DNA from: HXMU1420-13 sp965249965
GTDB lineage: Bacteria > Bacteroidota > Rhodothermia > Balneolales > Balneolaceae
Direction of reading: 5' to 3'
Length of the DNA: 64,000 bases
NCBI GenBank assembly: GCA_965249965.1
Contig: OZ252262.1
Span: forward strand, 1,860,001 to 1,924,000
Part shown: one piece after another, positions 43,258-52,275 of the stretch
Layout of the letters: each line of letters opens with the position of its first letter
How positions within the stretch are numbered: position 1 is the first letter of the stretch
Notes under the pieces: model-generated
Told to the model about the DNA's origin: nothing
The model's database searches: none
What the model saw: the letters and a program-made list of their open reading frames with translations, nothing else
Position numbers and translations under genes: made by a program

Positions 43258-45696
43258 TTAACCAAGTTCGATTTCAATGTGATATTCGCCTTTAGGCTGA
43301 ATCGGGATGATATTCACATTATTAAGTACTTTGCCATCCATGGAAATGGAAGTAACTCCTTTACAAACACCATTCGGGTTTTTGACCTCGATCTGATAGG
43401 TTGCCCCCCGAAATTTCCTTGTGACTTTAAATCCATTCCTATCCTGTGGAATACAAGGGTCAATTATTAAACCTTGATAGGAGGGACGAATTCCGAGGAT
43501 ATACTGTGTGATGGTGTAATAATTCCACGCTGCAGTTCCTGTAAGCCAGGAGTTTTTAGCTTCTCCAGGTTTAAAAGCATCCTTTCCTGCAATCATTTGA
43601 GCGTACACGTACGGCTCGGTTTTGTGCAATTCGCTGATGTTTTCTAAATAAGCAGGGCATATTTTTCGAAAATATTCCCATGCTTGATTACCACGCCCTA
43701 ATTCAGTTTCACCAATAATTATCCAGGGATTATTGTGGCAGAAAATACCGGCGTTTTCTTTATATCCCTCGGGATAACTTGAGATTTCACCGTACTCAAT
43801 ATGATATTTTGTGTACGCCGGATTATTGAGAACAATCCCATATTTGGTATCGAGACGCTCTTTAACAGCATCAAGGGCTTTTTCAACCATTCCTTCTTCT
43901 TTACCAATTCCAGCCATACTACACCAGCCATTCGACTCGATAAAGATTTTGCCTTCTTCATTTTCATTTGATCCTATCTTATCCCCATAGAAATCGTAAG
44001 CACGTAAGAACCAATCACCATCCCAGCCGTGACTCTTAATGGCTTCAATCATATCATCTACGTGAGTTTGAGCTCGAGCTGCTTCGTCTGTATTTCCGAT
44101 CTCTTTACACAGTTCAATGTAATCGCGCCCATAAACCACAAACAAACCGGCAATCATCACAGATTCTGCTTTTGATCCTTCTGTCTTGTTTTCGGTAGTC
44201 TGAAAAGACTCGTTGGGATCATTGGAAAAGCAATTCAAATTCAAGCAGTCGTTCCAATCGGCGCGACCAATCAAGGGCAATCCATGTGGACCAAGATTAT
44301 TTACAACATGATTAAAGGAAACTGTAAGGTGATGGAACAATGGCTGAGCCAGACTTTCGTCATTATCATATGGAACAGACTCATCGAGGATCGAAAAATC
44401 ACCGGTTTCTTTAATGTAGGCTGTTGTCCCGAGAATCAGCCACATCGGATCGTCGTTAAATCCACTGCCAATGTCGTTATTTCCACGTTTAGTGAGTGGT
44501 TGATATTGGTGATAACAACTGCCATCCGGGAATTGTGTACTGGCAATATCAATGATACGTTGCCGAGCTCTTTCCGGAACTTGATGGACAAAGCCAATCA
44601 GATCCTGATTGGAGTCTCGGAATCCCATTCCCCGCCCAATGCCACTTTCGAAAAAGGAGGCAGATCTTGAAAAACAGAAGGTGATCATGCATTGATACTG
44701 ATTCCAAATGTTTACCATCCGATCTAGCTTTTCATCGCCAGAATCTATCGTATAAATACTTAGTAGATCATCCCAATAATCTTTCAGTTTCTGTAAGGCA
44801 GCATCGACTTTTTCGGAGGTATCAAATTTTGAAATTAATGCTTTCGCTTTCGTTTTGTTGATGACCGCTTTTGATTCCCATTTCTCTTCCTGCGCATTTT
44901 CGATATATCCTAAAATAAAGACAAAATCTTTCGACTCACCTGCTTCTAGTTCTACTTCTTTATAATGCGAAGCGATGGGAGACCAACCATGAGCATGGCT
45001 GTTTGTTGGGGTTCCATCCAGCACTACTTTTGGCTCGTGGAATCCATTATGTAAGCCCATAAAAGATTCTCGATCGGTATCAAATCCATCGATTTCAGTA
45101 TTTACATGGTAGAATGCATAGTGATTCCGACGCTCTCGATATTCGGTTTTGTGATACAATGTCGAACCATCGATCTCAACTTCGCCGGTTGAAAAGTTCC
45201 GCTGAAAATTTTCCATATCAGCCGCAGCATTCCAAAGTGCCCATTCTGCAAAGGAAAAAAGCTTTAACGTCTTTTTTGCAGATGATTTATTGGTTAAAGT
45301 GAGCTTTTGAATTTCAGCATTGGTATCTCTGGGTACAAAGAAAAGGGCCTCTGCAGTAATTCCATTTTTCTCTCCTTTGATGATCGAATAATTCATCCCA
45401 TGCCGACATTCATAATGGTCGAGCGGAGTTTTGGTAGGTTTCCAGCCCGGCGACCAGATCGTGTCGCCATCTTTTAAGTAAAAATAACGCCCTCCAATAT
45501 CCATAGGCACATTATTGTACCTATAGCGTGTAAGTCGGCGGAATTTAGCATCCTTATAAAAAGAATATCCACCGGCTGTGTTTGAGATCAGAGAGAAAAA
45601 ATCCTGATTTCCCAGATAGTTTATCCACGGCCATGGAGTTTCCGGATTAGTGATTACATACTCTTTATTGGCATCATCAAAATGTCCAAATTTCAT
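43258..45696 (-). CDS. GH94 cellobiose/cellodextrin phosphorylase
   Basis: 812 aa, the typical size of cellobiose phosphorylase. Phosphorolysis of cellobiose gives glucose 1-phosphate plus glucose. The N-terminal domain starts MKFGHFDDANKEYVITNPETP and contains PWPWINYLGN. The catalytic domain has SGIGRGMGFRDSNQDLIGF, YHQYQPLTKRGNNDIGSGF and the general acid in FNDDPMWLI. No signal peptide, so it works in the cytosol. It lies 12 bases upstream of the GH9 gene and 12 bases downstream of the symporter. Cellobiose is likely; laminaribiose or chitobiose cannot be excluded from sequence alone. Confidence 0.94.
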   Translation of the reverse strand: MKFGHFDDANKEYVITNPETPWPWINYLGNQDFFSLISNTAGGYSFYKDAKFRRLTRYRYNNVPMDIGGRYFYLKDGDTIWSPGWKPTKTPLDHYECRHGMNYSIIKGEKNGITAEALFFVPRDTNAEIQKLTLTNKSSAKKTLKLFSFAEWALWNAAADMENFQRNFSTGEVEIDGSTLYHKTEYRERRNHYAFYHVNTEIDGFDTDRESFMGLHNGFHEPKVVLDGTPTNSHAHGWSPIASHYKEVELEAGESKDFVFILGYIENAQEEKWESKAVINKTKAKALISKFDTSEKVDAALQKLKDYWDDLLSIYTIDSGDEKLDRMVNIWNQYQCMITFCFSRSASFFESGIGRGMGFRDSNQDLIGFVHQVPERARQRIIDIASTQFPDGSCYHQYQPLTKRGNNDIGSGFNDDPMWLILGTTAYIKETGDFSILDESVPYDNDESLAQPLFHHLTVSFNHVVNNLGPHGLPLIGRADWNDCLNLNCFSNDPNESFQTTENKTEGSKAESVMIAGLFVVYGRDYIELCKEIGNTDEAARAQTHVDDMIEAIKSHGWDGDWFLRAYDFYGDKIGSNENEEGKIFIESNGWCSMAGIGKEEGMVEKALDAVKERLDTKYGIVLNNPAYTKYHIEYGEISSYPEGYKENAGIFCHNNPWIIIGETELGRGNQAWEYFRKICPAYLENISELHKTEPYVYAQMIAGKDAFKPGEAKNSWLTGTAAWNYYTITQYILGIRPSYQGLIIDPCIPQDRNGFKVTRKFRGATYQIEVKNPNGVCKGVTSISMDGKVLNNVNIIPIQPKGEYHIEIELG

Positions 45697-45708
45697 GATC
45701 TACTTCAA

Positions 45709-47331
45709 TTAATTTGTTTGTGTTGAAAGATTTGTTCCACGCCGGCGATTCAGCTCGATCGTGATTTCATCCATTTTAGTTTGATTGAGAGGGTAGAGGA
45801 GCATCAAAACAGCCGCAATTCCTGCAACGATAGCAGGTATCCAACTCATCAACATTATGATGCCTGGAATAGCACCTTGAATTGCTTCCTGATCCATACC
45901 GTTGTAGCTATAAGCAGCCAGTATGGAGCCAATTACAACGCCAGCGAGTCCGCCACCAAACTTCGTTGCGAAAGACCCGGCTGAATACACCAAACCTGTA
46001 GCTCTGCGGCCATTTTTGAATTCTGAGAAATCAGCGGCATCGCCAAGCATGGCAAAAAATAGCGTAGGGAAAATCGCTGCTGCAGCTTCTGAAACGATTC
46101 CAATTGAGAAAATGGCAAAAGTATCGTCAGGACCGCAGAAAGCTAGTAACGAATTAATGGCACCTGAAAAAATCAGTGCATAAATGAACAGTTCTTTTTT
46201 CCCAATTCTTTTACTGATGGAAGCCGTTGCCATTGCACCGGCTATTGAGGCCAGCATGAGCGCAATTAGATAAGAAGCAGAAAGTAGCTGATCCTGAAGG
46301 TAGTGCGTAAAATAAATTACGGTGATCCCTTGCTTTATAGAATTGTAGACATTGAATAAGAGTCCAATTACTAAAAGTACCAGCCATGGCCGATTCCGAA
46401 TTAAATCGTAAAAATCTTGTTTGAGATTCGTTTGCTGTGCTGCCGGTGGTTGTACCCGCTCTTTGGTACTGAAAAATGTGATTATCATGAAAAGCGCCAG
46501 AAAAACCGACATCAAATAAATAGAGTTACTGTATCCCTTTCTTTGATTTATCAGATTTATACTGTCTGCAGTAATCCCCGGCTCACCGCTAATTAGAAAA
46601 GAGTACTTTTCACCGGAATTCATCCCAAAACTGATGCTTTTAGTTGGTTCACCAGATCGGTTTACTTCATCTACCCAAACGATGGTAGCAATTCCATTTT
46701 CTGTGTTGATGTATGCATTTTCAACATCCATAGAAGCGACAACCGTAACTTGATAGGAGTCATTAGTAATTTGATTTACGGTTATTTCTGGATTTACATT
46801 TCCGAAGTAAGCGACCAGAAACAGCATCGCACCCTGAACCAACATACCGCCAGCGAATGCGCCAACCATTCGATAGGAGCCTAGACTTGTTCGTTCTTTG
46901 TCATCACCAGTCATTACAGCCATCAAAGCGCCATAAGGGATGTTATTGGCCGTGTATAGCAGTGTGAAGATTATATAGGTGGAATAAGCGTATACCAGTT
47001 TGCCTTGCTCAGATAAATCAGGTGAAGTGAATAGGAGAGAAAGTGTTGCAGCCAATGGAATTGCTGACCACAATATCCACGGGCGAAATTTCCCCCATTT
47101 TGTATGGGTACGATCGCCTACTATACCCATCAATACATCACTCACTCCATCGCTGGAACGGGCAATTAAAAAGAGAAGTCCAACAGCACCCGGTGTTAAA
47201 CCAAATACATCGGTATAAAAGATGAAAAGAAAGGTCGCTACCCCACGCCATGCAATATTTGCGGCTCCGTCGCCAAGTGCATAACCGACTTTTTCAAAGA
47301 AGGGTAATTTCTGATTATTTAAAGCATTCAT
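45709..47331 (-). CDS. GPH-type sugar:cation symporter with an extra extracytoplasmic insert
   Basis: 540 aa, MFS fold with 12 transmembrane helices. The start (MNALNNQKLPFFEKVGYALGDGAANIAWRG, here truncated) and DVLMGIVGDRTHTKWGKFRPWI are typical of GPH (melibiose-type) symporters, with GDRTHTKWGKFRP as the loop 2-3 motif. It is about 70 residues longer than MelB because of a polar, beta-rich stretch (residues about 195-265) between TM5 and TM6, which by topology faces the periplasm. It should import the cello-oligosaccharide that GH94 phosphorolyses. It lies between the Nudix-type regulator and the GH94 gene. Confidence 0.9.
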   Translation of the reverse strand: MNALNNQKLPFFEKVGYALGDGAANIAWRGVATFLFIFYTDVFGLTPGAVGLLFLIARSSDGVSDVLMGIVGDRTHTKWGKFRPWILWSAIPLAATLSLLFTSPDLSEQGKLVYAYSTYIIFTLLYTANNIPYGALMAVMTGDDKERTSLGSYRMVGAFAGGMLVQGAMLFLVAYFGNVNPEITVNQITNDSYQVTVVASMDVENAYINTENGIATIVWVDEVNRSGEPTKSISFGMNSGEKYSFLISGEPGITADSINLINQRKGYSNSIYLMSVFLALFMIITFFSTKERVQPPAAQQTNLKQDFYDLIRNRPWLVLLVIGLLFNVYNSIKQGITVIYFTHYLQDQLLSASYLIALMLASIAGAMATASISKRIGKKELFIYALIFSGAINSLLAFCGPDDTFAIFSIGIVSEAAAAIFPTLFFAMLGDAADFSEFKNGRRATGLVYSAGSFATKFGGGLAGVVIGSILAAYSYNGMDQEAIQGAIPGIIMLMSWIPAIVAGIAAVLMLLYPLNQTKMDEITIELNRRRGTNLSTQTN

Positions 47332-47348
47332 TGGCGTTGAATTAGGGG

Positions 47349-48080
47349 TTAGATAATAAAATCGAACTGCTCGGTTTTTGTTTTTTCATAGATCACACGA
47401 TCGAAGGTATAGAGTTGGGCAGGTTTGTGAGATACACCGGTTTGTTTCTCATTAAGCGGAACCACATAATTCATCCGCTGCACTTTCTTTCTGAAATTTC
47501 GTTTATCAAATGAAGTATCGAAAATGCATTCGTATACTGTTTGAAGTTCAGTAAGCGTGAATTTTTCGGGTAAAAGTTCAAAACCGATGGGCTCATGTTT
47601 CATTTTTTCCCGAAGTGCAATCAGCGCCTCTGCAAGGATTTTATTGTGATCAAAGCCAAGTTCGCCGACTTCTTCAATGGGTACCCATTTAACTTCTCTG
47701 CCTTTCCATTCTAAGGTGACGGAATTGGTTGATAACAAGGCAAAAAATCCGATAGAAACAACGCGTTCTTCCGGGTTTCGGCCAATACTCATCAGCCAAA
47801 ATTGGTCATTTTCTTTTTTCAGGCGATCAGGGTCTGCAAACGTCTTAAACTGTTCGAAGTAAATACCGGTAAGTCCGGTCAGATCAAAAAGAATACGATG
47901 GGCTGCGTCTTCAATACGCTCGTTTTCAAGTATGTGATTCCCGGTAAGAGTGTAATCAGAAAGTATGGGTTCTTCCGTTTCAGGGTCTTCGAGATGGCGA
48001 TGAACCAAAAGTACGTGCAAACTTTGTGCATCATATCCGAATACCACACAATCAACAGAGATATACTTGTTTAATCCCAT
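47349..48080 (-). CDS. Nudix-fold transcriptional regulator of sugar use (NrtR-like)
   Basis: 243 aa. An N-terminal Nudix-fold domain (about 1-150) is joined to a winged-helix domain (KFTLTELQTVYECIFDTSFDKRNFRKK). In the place of the Nudix box, GX5EX7REUXEEXGU, the sequence is GNHILENERIEDAAHRILFD, followed by LTGL. The REU-EE residues are lost, so it should bind but not hydrolyse its ligand. This is the layout of NrtR-type repressors and of the arabinose regulator AraR in Bacteroides thetaiotaomicron. Its gene is first in the cluster with the transporter, GH94 and GH9 genes, the natural place for a pathway-specific regulator. Confidence 0.85.
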   Translation of the reverse strand: MGLNKYISVDCVVFGYDAQSLHVLLVHRHLEDPETEEPILSDYTLTGNHILENERIEDAAHRILFDLTGLTGIYFEQFKTFADPDRLKKENDQFWLMSIGRNPEERVVSIGFFALLSTNSVTLEWKGREVKWVPIEEVGELGFDHNKILAEALIALREKMKHEPIGFELLPEKFTLTELQTVYECIFDTSFDKRNFRKKVQRMNYVVPLNEKQTGVSHKPAQLYTFDRVIYEKTKTEQFDFII

Positions 48081-48175
48081 TACGAATTTCCCGAAAAATT
48101 ACTTAGTGTATATTTAACACTTAGTATGGAAAATAGAAAGTGAGAATAATTTTCTAATAAAAGTAAGGTTTGGAA

Positions 48176-48946
48176 TCAGAGCATTTTAGCAAGTAACTCT
48201 TTCATGAGTTTAGCCGCTACAAAAGCGGTCATTTTCTGGAAGTCACGATGTGGATTATACTCGACAATATCCGCTCCAATAACTTCAGCTTCCAGGTTTT
48301 GAATAAGATTGATCACTTCCCGGGTGGAAAGTCCGCCAGGCTCATGATGAGAAACACCGGGGGCAAACGCAGGATCAAGTCCATCCAAATCAAGGGAGAT
48401 ATAAAGCGGGTTTTCAAACTTTATGATTTTTGATAAGTCCAAATTCCGCATATCGTGGACTTCCACACCAAATTTATCAGCCTGCTCTTTTTGATGGGGA
48501 GTAAGTGTTCGTACACCTACTTGAACTAATCGATTTACGAACCCTAATTCCATAATTCTCGCAAACGGACAAGCATGAGAATATTTGTTGCCTTCAAAAT
48601 CATCATACAAATCTCCGTGGGCATCAATTTGTAGAATATCGATGCTTGGATATTTTTGTTGATGAGCTTTTATAACAGGAAAAGTGATGGAATGGTCGCC
48701 ACCAAGTGTGAAAAGTTTATTACCGGATTGCAGATTTTGAAGAGTGATGTCTTCGATATGGAAATAATCCTGAATCTGAAAATCACCTGCGTCTATAATT
48801 TGCTGCACAGAAATATCTGTTAAATCCTCGGAATAACTATTACCCGAATCGGAGTAAAGAGCTTCTCGAATAAGGGGAGGAGCTAGTGCCGGACCTTGCT
48901 GATAAGAGGAATGTTCGTCAAATAAAATGCCCTGAATGGTGATCAT
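48176..48946 (-). CDS. Agmatinase/arginase-family ureohydrolase
   Basis: 256 aa, near the shorter end for ureohydrolases. Binuclear Mn2+ site: GGDHSITFP, QIDAHGDLYDDF and SLDLDGLDPAFAPGVSHHEPGG. The short HEPGGLST segment fits agmatinases and related enzymes (guanidinobutyrase, formiminoglutamase) more than arginase, but substrate cannot be fixed. It may feed putrescine/spermidine synthesis. Transcribed leftward between the regulator gene and the aldo/keto reductase, with 95- and 49-base spacers. Confidence 0.87.
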   Translation of the reverse strand: MITIQGILFDEHSSYQQGPALAPPLIREALYSDSGNSYSEDLTDISVQQIIDAGDFQIQDYFHIEDITLQNLQSGNKLFTLGGDHSITFPVIKAHQQKYPSIDILQIDAHGDLYDDFEGNKYSHACPFARIMELGFVNRLVQVGVRTLTPHQKEQADKFGVEVHDMRNLDLSKIIKFENPLYISLDLDGLDPAFAPGVSHHEPGGLSTREVINLIQNLEAEVIGADIVEYNPHRDFQKMTAFVAAKLMKELLAKML

Positions 48947-48995
48947 TAAACAGAATAATCAGGAATAAGGAATAGGGCAACGAGTTATAAAATAT

Positions 48996-49940
48996 TTACC
49001 AGGGAAGATTCAGTTTATGAACTTCAGTTTTGTAGAATTCTTCTAATTGTGAGATAACTTTGGGTTGTAACGGGTTCTGAGTGCTTTCAATATTACTTTC
49101 GAGTTGCCGGATGCTCGTATTTCCCGGAATTACCGTTGAAACCGCATCGTACCCTAAACAAAATGCGATGGCAGATTGAGACAATGGTAGAGTAGAATCC
49201 ATTATCTCACGAATCTTTGAAACTAACTTTGCACGAGTTTTAATATCACTTTTCGACCAACGAGATCGAATATCTTCGAAAGTGCTGCCAGCATTGTACT
49301 TGCCAGTGAGCCAGCCAGAATCCAAAGGGATTTTTACGATAATCCCAACCCGTTGATCTTTGGCCATTTCAAAAGCTCTGGCAGAGTCCTGATGCAGAAT
49401 GTTGAAAAAAGCTTCGATAACTTTCGAGCCGGTTGTATCCATCAGCAATTTCATTTCTTCAAAGGTATCTAAAGAAGCACCGTAGGCTTTGATTTTGCCT
49501 TCCTCTTTTAGTTGCTCCAGGATTTCATAATGATCATTTTTATTTCCATCCAGATATTCCATAGGAGGATTATGTATGATAATGGAATCCACATACTCGG
49601 TTTGCAGTCGTCTCAAACTACCTTCAAGTGATGTTCGAATCGACTGAGTGGAATAATCGGTAGAACCATGTACGGTATGCCCAAATTTTGTATTGATGAC
49701 GACAGATTCACGATCTACATGTTTTAAAGCTTTTCCGAGTCGTTCTTCACTGGAACCGAGTCCATAATTTGGAGCCGTATCAAAAAAATTGATTCCCCGA
49801 TCTAAACTAAAATGAACCATTTTAATGGCTTCACTTTCAGAAAGTGATTTCCATCCAGAGTTTACGCCAAGCTGCCAGGCGCCTAAACCGATTTCTGATA
49901 TTTTCGCGGATCGATCAAAATAGTTCCGGTAATTCATCAC
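48996..49940 (-). CDS. Aldo/keto reductase
   Basis: 314 aa, TIM-barrel AKR. The tetrad is present: Asp in GINFFDTAPNYGLGSSEERLG, the Tyr just after it (PNYG), Lys in VVINTKFGHT, and a His in IIIHNPP. The C-terminal GYDAVSTVIPGNTSIRQLESN is the NADP-binding segment. Reduces or oxidises sugar-like or small aldehyde substrates with NADPH; the actual one is unknown. 10 bases downstream of the GH16 gene, so likely co-transcribed with it. Confidence 0.9.
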   Translation of the reverse strand: MMNYRNYFDRSAKISEIGLGAWQLGVNSGWKSLSESEAIKMVHFSLDRGINFFDTAPNYGLGSSEERLGKALKHVDRESVVINTKFGHTVHGSTDYSTQSIRTSLEGSLRRLQTEYVDSIIIHNPPMEYLDGNKNDHYEILEQLKEEGKIKAYGASLDTFEEMKLLMDTTGSKVIEAFFNILHQDSARAFEMAKDQRVGIIVKIPLDSGWLTGKYNAGSTFEDIRSRWSKSDIKTRAKLVSKIREIMDSTLPLSQSAIAFCLGYDAVSTVIPGNTSIRQLESNIESTQNPLQPKVISQLEEFYKTEVHKLNLPW

Positions 49941-49949
49941 AGAAGTTAT

Positions 49950-50789
49950 TTAGACTTCTTTTTGATACACCCTTACCCAGTCCACATACATATACTGTGG
50001 GAAAGGTGTAGTTTCATCCGGTCTTCCTGACCAGGTTCCACCAACAGCGATGTTTAGGAGCAAAAAGAATTCTTCATGAAATTCGGAATACACTTCATCG
50101 GTGATGTCCGCGGTTCCAAATTCTTCGCCATCCACAAACCAAGTGATGTTTTCCGAATCCCACTCTACTTCAAATACATGAAAGTCATCCGCGAAAATAC
50201 CTTCTTCTAATTTGTAATGAATTTGCCCCAGCATGGCATGATTTCCATCTTCATCTGCGTAATGGAAATTAGCCTCGATGTTTGCGTCGTCTTTTGAACC
50301 GTATAACTCGAGAATATCAATTTCACCAGATTGCGGCCATGGAGTATCGCCTCCATTTTCGTCGATATTCGAACCAAGCATCCAAAAAGCCGGCCACATT
50401 CCTTCTCCATATGGAAGTTTAATCCGAGCTGAAATCTTTCCATACTTCCAGGATTGTTTTCCCGCAGTATTCAATCTTGCTGAGGTATATTGATCCATGC
50501 CATGCTCTTCGCTTTCATGGATGGCTTTGATAACCAGTTTTCCATCTTCCACGTACGAATTAGTTTCACTATCGGTATAGCGTTGCCATTCGTCGTTAAA
50601 ACGACCGGCTTCCACAACTTGGCGATTCCAATTTTCCGGATTTAAAGTTTCTCCATCAAAATCATCTTCCCAGACTAATTTCCACTCATTATTTGGTACT
50701 TCTTTCATATTCTCAGTATTTCCTGCACAAGACAATAGGGTAATTGATACTACAGCTATTAAAAGTTGATTTAATTTATTATTCATCAT
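49950..50789 (-). CDS. GH16 beta-glucanase-type lipoprotein
   Basis: 279 aa from ATG 50789 (MMNNKLNQLLIAVVSITLL, lipobox LLSC). A longer frame to 50825 exists but would obscure the lipoprotein signal. The catalytic motif GEIDILEL has the nucleophile Glu and the acid/base Glu (E-I-D-I-L-E). Other GH16 features: WEDDFDGETLNPENW, WKYGKISARIKLPYGEGMWP and WPQSGE. The pattern fits laminarinases (beta-1,3-glucanases), with lichenase activity possible. Surface or periplasmic. Its start codon overlaps the last codons of the VOC gene, and the AKR gene follows it. Confidence 0.9.
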   Translation of the reverse strand: MMNNKLNQLLIAVVSITLLSCAGNTENMKEVPNNEWKLVWEDDFDGETLNPENWNRQVVEAGRFNDEWQRYTDSETNSYVEDGKLVIKAIHESEEHGMDQYTSARLNTAGKQSWKYGKISARIKLPYGEGMWPAFWMLGSNIDENGGDTPWPQSGEIDILELYGSKDDANIEANFHYADEDGNHAMLGQIHYKLEEGIFADDFHVFEVEWDSENITWFVDGEEFGTADITDEVYSEFHEEFFLLLNIAVGGTWSGRPDETTPFPQYMYVDWVRVYQKEV

Positions 50790-51165
50790 CAATAATTCTC
50801 CAAGGTGGATTTTTTCGGTTTTCACCGGCTTTAAATAAGACTAACTGATTTCCGTCGAGATCTTTAAGTCGGGCTTCGCGCCATTTCCAAAAACGATCTT
50901 CCGGCATTTCATCAAAAGTGATGCCTTTCGTTACTAAATCATCCACAAATTCATCTAAATCCTCACATTCGAAATACACATAAATTCCTTCACCTTCAGG
51001 GAGCTTTTCTACCTTATGTATAGAGAACGTAGAATCCCCATCCGGGCAAACAAATCTAGCATAATGAGGTTTTACGTCCACAATCAATTTTAATCCGAGC
51101 TTTTGATAAAACGGAATTGACTTGGCCAGATCTAAGGATGGAACGGTAATCTGATTTAGATTCAT
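50779..51165 (-). CDS. VOC (glyoxalase/bleomycin-resistance) family protein
   Basis: 128 aa, the size of a single VOC pair. Begins MNLNQITVPSLDLAKSIPFYQKLG, has ARLKDLDGNQLVLFKAGE at the end, and keeps the beta-alpha-beta-beta-beta pattern twice. Metal-ligand residues expected are a Glu at the end of the second module (LDGNQLVLF) and His/Gln at the first strand, but here the first strand has Gln. The family contains glyoxalase I, dioxygenases and resistance proteins. Substrate unknown. Its stop overlaps the GH16 start region. Confidence 0.82.
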   Translation of the reverse strand: MNLNQITVPSLDLAKSIPFYQKLGLKLIVDVKPHYARFVCPDGDSTFSIHKVEKLPEGEGIYVYFECEDLDEFVDDLVTKGITFDEMPEDRFWKWREARLKDLDGNQLVLFKAGENRKNPPWRIIDDE

Positions 51166-51252
51166 TGACTACAGAGCTTTAATTTTACGGCATGGTATTA
51201 ATGATTTTCATGAAGGGCAATTCAATAACACGGTAAAATTATCATCTATTTT

Positions 51253-51285
51253 TTTGAGATTAATCTGCCAGACAGGCTATCTTTG
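51253..51285 (+). promoter_or_regulatory. TTTG/TAnnTTTG promoter of dapD
   Basis: TTTG at 51253-51256 and TATCTTTG at 51278-51285, separated by 21 bases, 38 bases before the dapD ATG. This is the -33/-7 consensus recognised by the primary sigma factor of Bacteroidota, and it is among the clearest taxonomic clues in the window. Confidence 0.7.
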
Positions 51286-51323
51286 TCACTCGAAAACAAT
51301 GCAACTCTGTTACTGTAATAAAA

Positions 51324-52073
51324 ATGACCCACGAAGAAATCCTTGATCAATTAGAAGACGGTGAAGTCCGTTCAGCCAATCAACTAGAAGACGGAAGCTG
51401 GGAAGCTAATGTTGAAGTGAAGAAAGCTATTCTTGCTGCTTTCAAAAATGGAGTTAATGCCTCGTTTGAGGGGATTTACGAAGGCTTTGTGGACAAACAC
51501 AACTTGCCACCTCGTTACTTCGATCCGGAAGATGGAGTTCGTTTGGTTCCTGGTGGTTCATCAGTGAGAAGGGGTTCTTATGTGGCACCCGGCGTGATCA
51601 TCATGCCGCCGGCTTACATCAACGTTGGCGCTTATGTGGATGAAGGCTCAATGGTGGATAGTCACGCTTTAGTAGGTTCATGTGCACAAATCGGAAAGAA
51701 TGTGCATTTGTCGGCCGGAGTTCAAATTGGTGGAGTTCTAGAACCAGTTGGAATGAATCCCGTGATCATTGAAGATGATTGTTTTATTGGAGCGGGAGCT
51801 GTAATCGTTGAAGGATTACTCGTTCGATCTAAAGCTGTAATTGCACCGGGAGTTACCCTTTCAAAATCCATTCCTGTCTATGATGCAGTGAAAGAAGAAA
51901 TCCGTGAACGCGGAGCTGAAATCCCAGAGGGTGCAGTTGTTATTCCTGGAACCCGTCCAATGAAATCAGAATGGGCGCAGCAGGAGGGGCTCAGCATGGC
52001 TTGCCCCATCATTGTTAAATACCGGGATGAAAACTCAGATGCGTCTCTAGAATTGGAAGATGCGTTAAGGTAG
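51324..52073 (+). CDS. dapD: Tetrahydrodipicolinate N-succinyltransferase
   Basis: 249 aa, shorter than E. coli DapD (274). Transfers a succinyl group in DAP/lysine synthesis. A left-handed beta-helix is visible as hexapeptide repeats: GGSSVRRGSYVAPGVIIM, GAYVDEGSMVDSHALVGS, IGKNVHLSAGVQIGG, and the C-terminal MACPIIVKYRDE. The gene lies 10 kb from lysC-dapB-dapA. Monocistronic with a Bacteroidota-type promoter and a terminator pair downstream. A degraded copy of its 3' end lies at 54593-54669. Confidence 0.95.
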   Translation: MTHEEILDQLEDGEVRSANQLEDGSWEANVEVKKAILAAFKNGVNASFEGIYEGFVDKHNLPPRYFDPEDGVRLVPGGSSVRRGSYVAPGVIIMPPAYINVGAYVDEGSMVDSHALVGSCAQIGKNVHLSAGVQIGGVLEPVGMNPVIIEDDCFIGAGAVIVEGLLVRSKAVIAPGVTLSKSIPVYDAVKEEIRERGAEIPEGAVVIPGTRPMKSEWAQQEGLSMACPIIVKYRDENSDASLELEDALR

Positions 52074-52217
52074 AGGATCGCGTATCAGTGATCAGTTTGT
52101 TAGTGGGCAGTTTTCAGCAACGGCTGGCTAACAAGCTTTTTTAATGCAGTTTAGGTTTTGTTGTAGCAAGCAATATTAAGCATTCATCTCAAAAACAGAA
52201 TGCGAATTTGACAAATA

Positions 52218-52247
52218 AAAAAACCTGCAATTAATTACAGGTTTTTT
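52218..52247. terminator. Bidirectional terminator between dapD and the Lnt-like gene
   Basis: Perfect 10-bp inverted repeat AAAAAACCTG / CAGGTTTTTT around a 10-base loop. It provides A/T-flanked stems for either strand, serving dapD from the left and the leftward Lnt-like gene from the right. Confidence 0.8.
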
Positions 52248-52275
52248 AAAATCGACCTAATTATTCTATGGGCAA

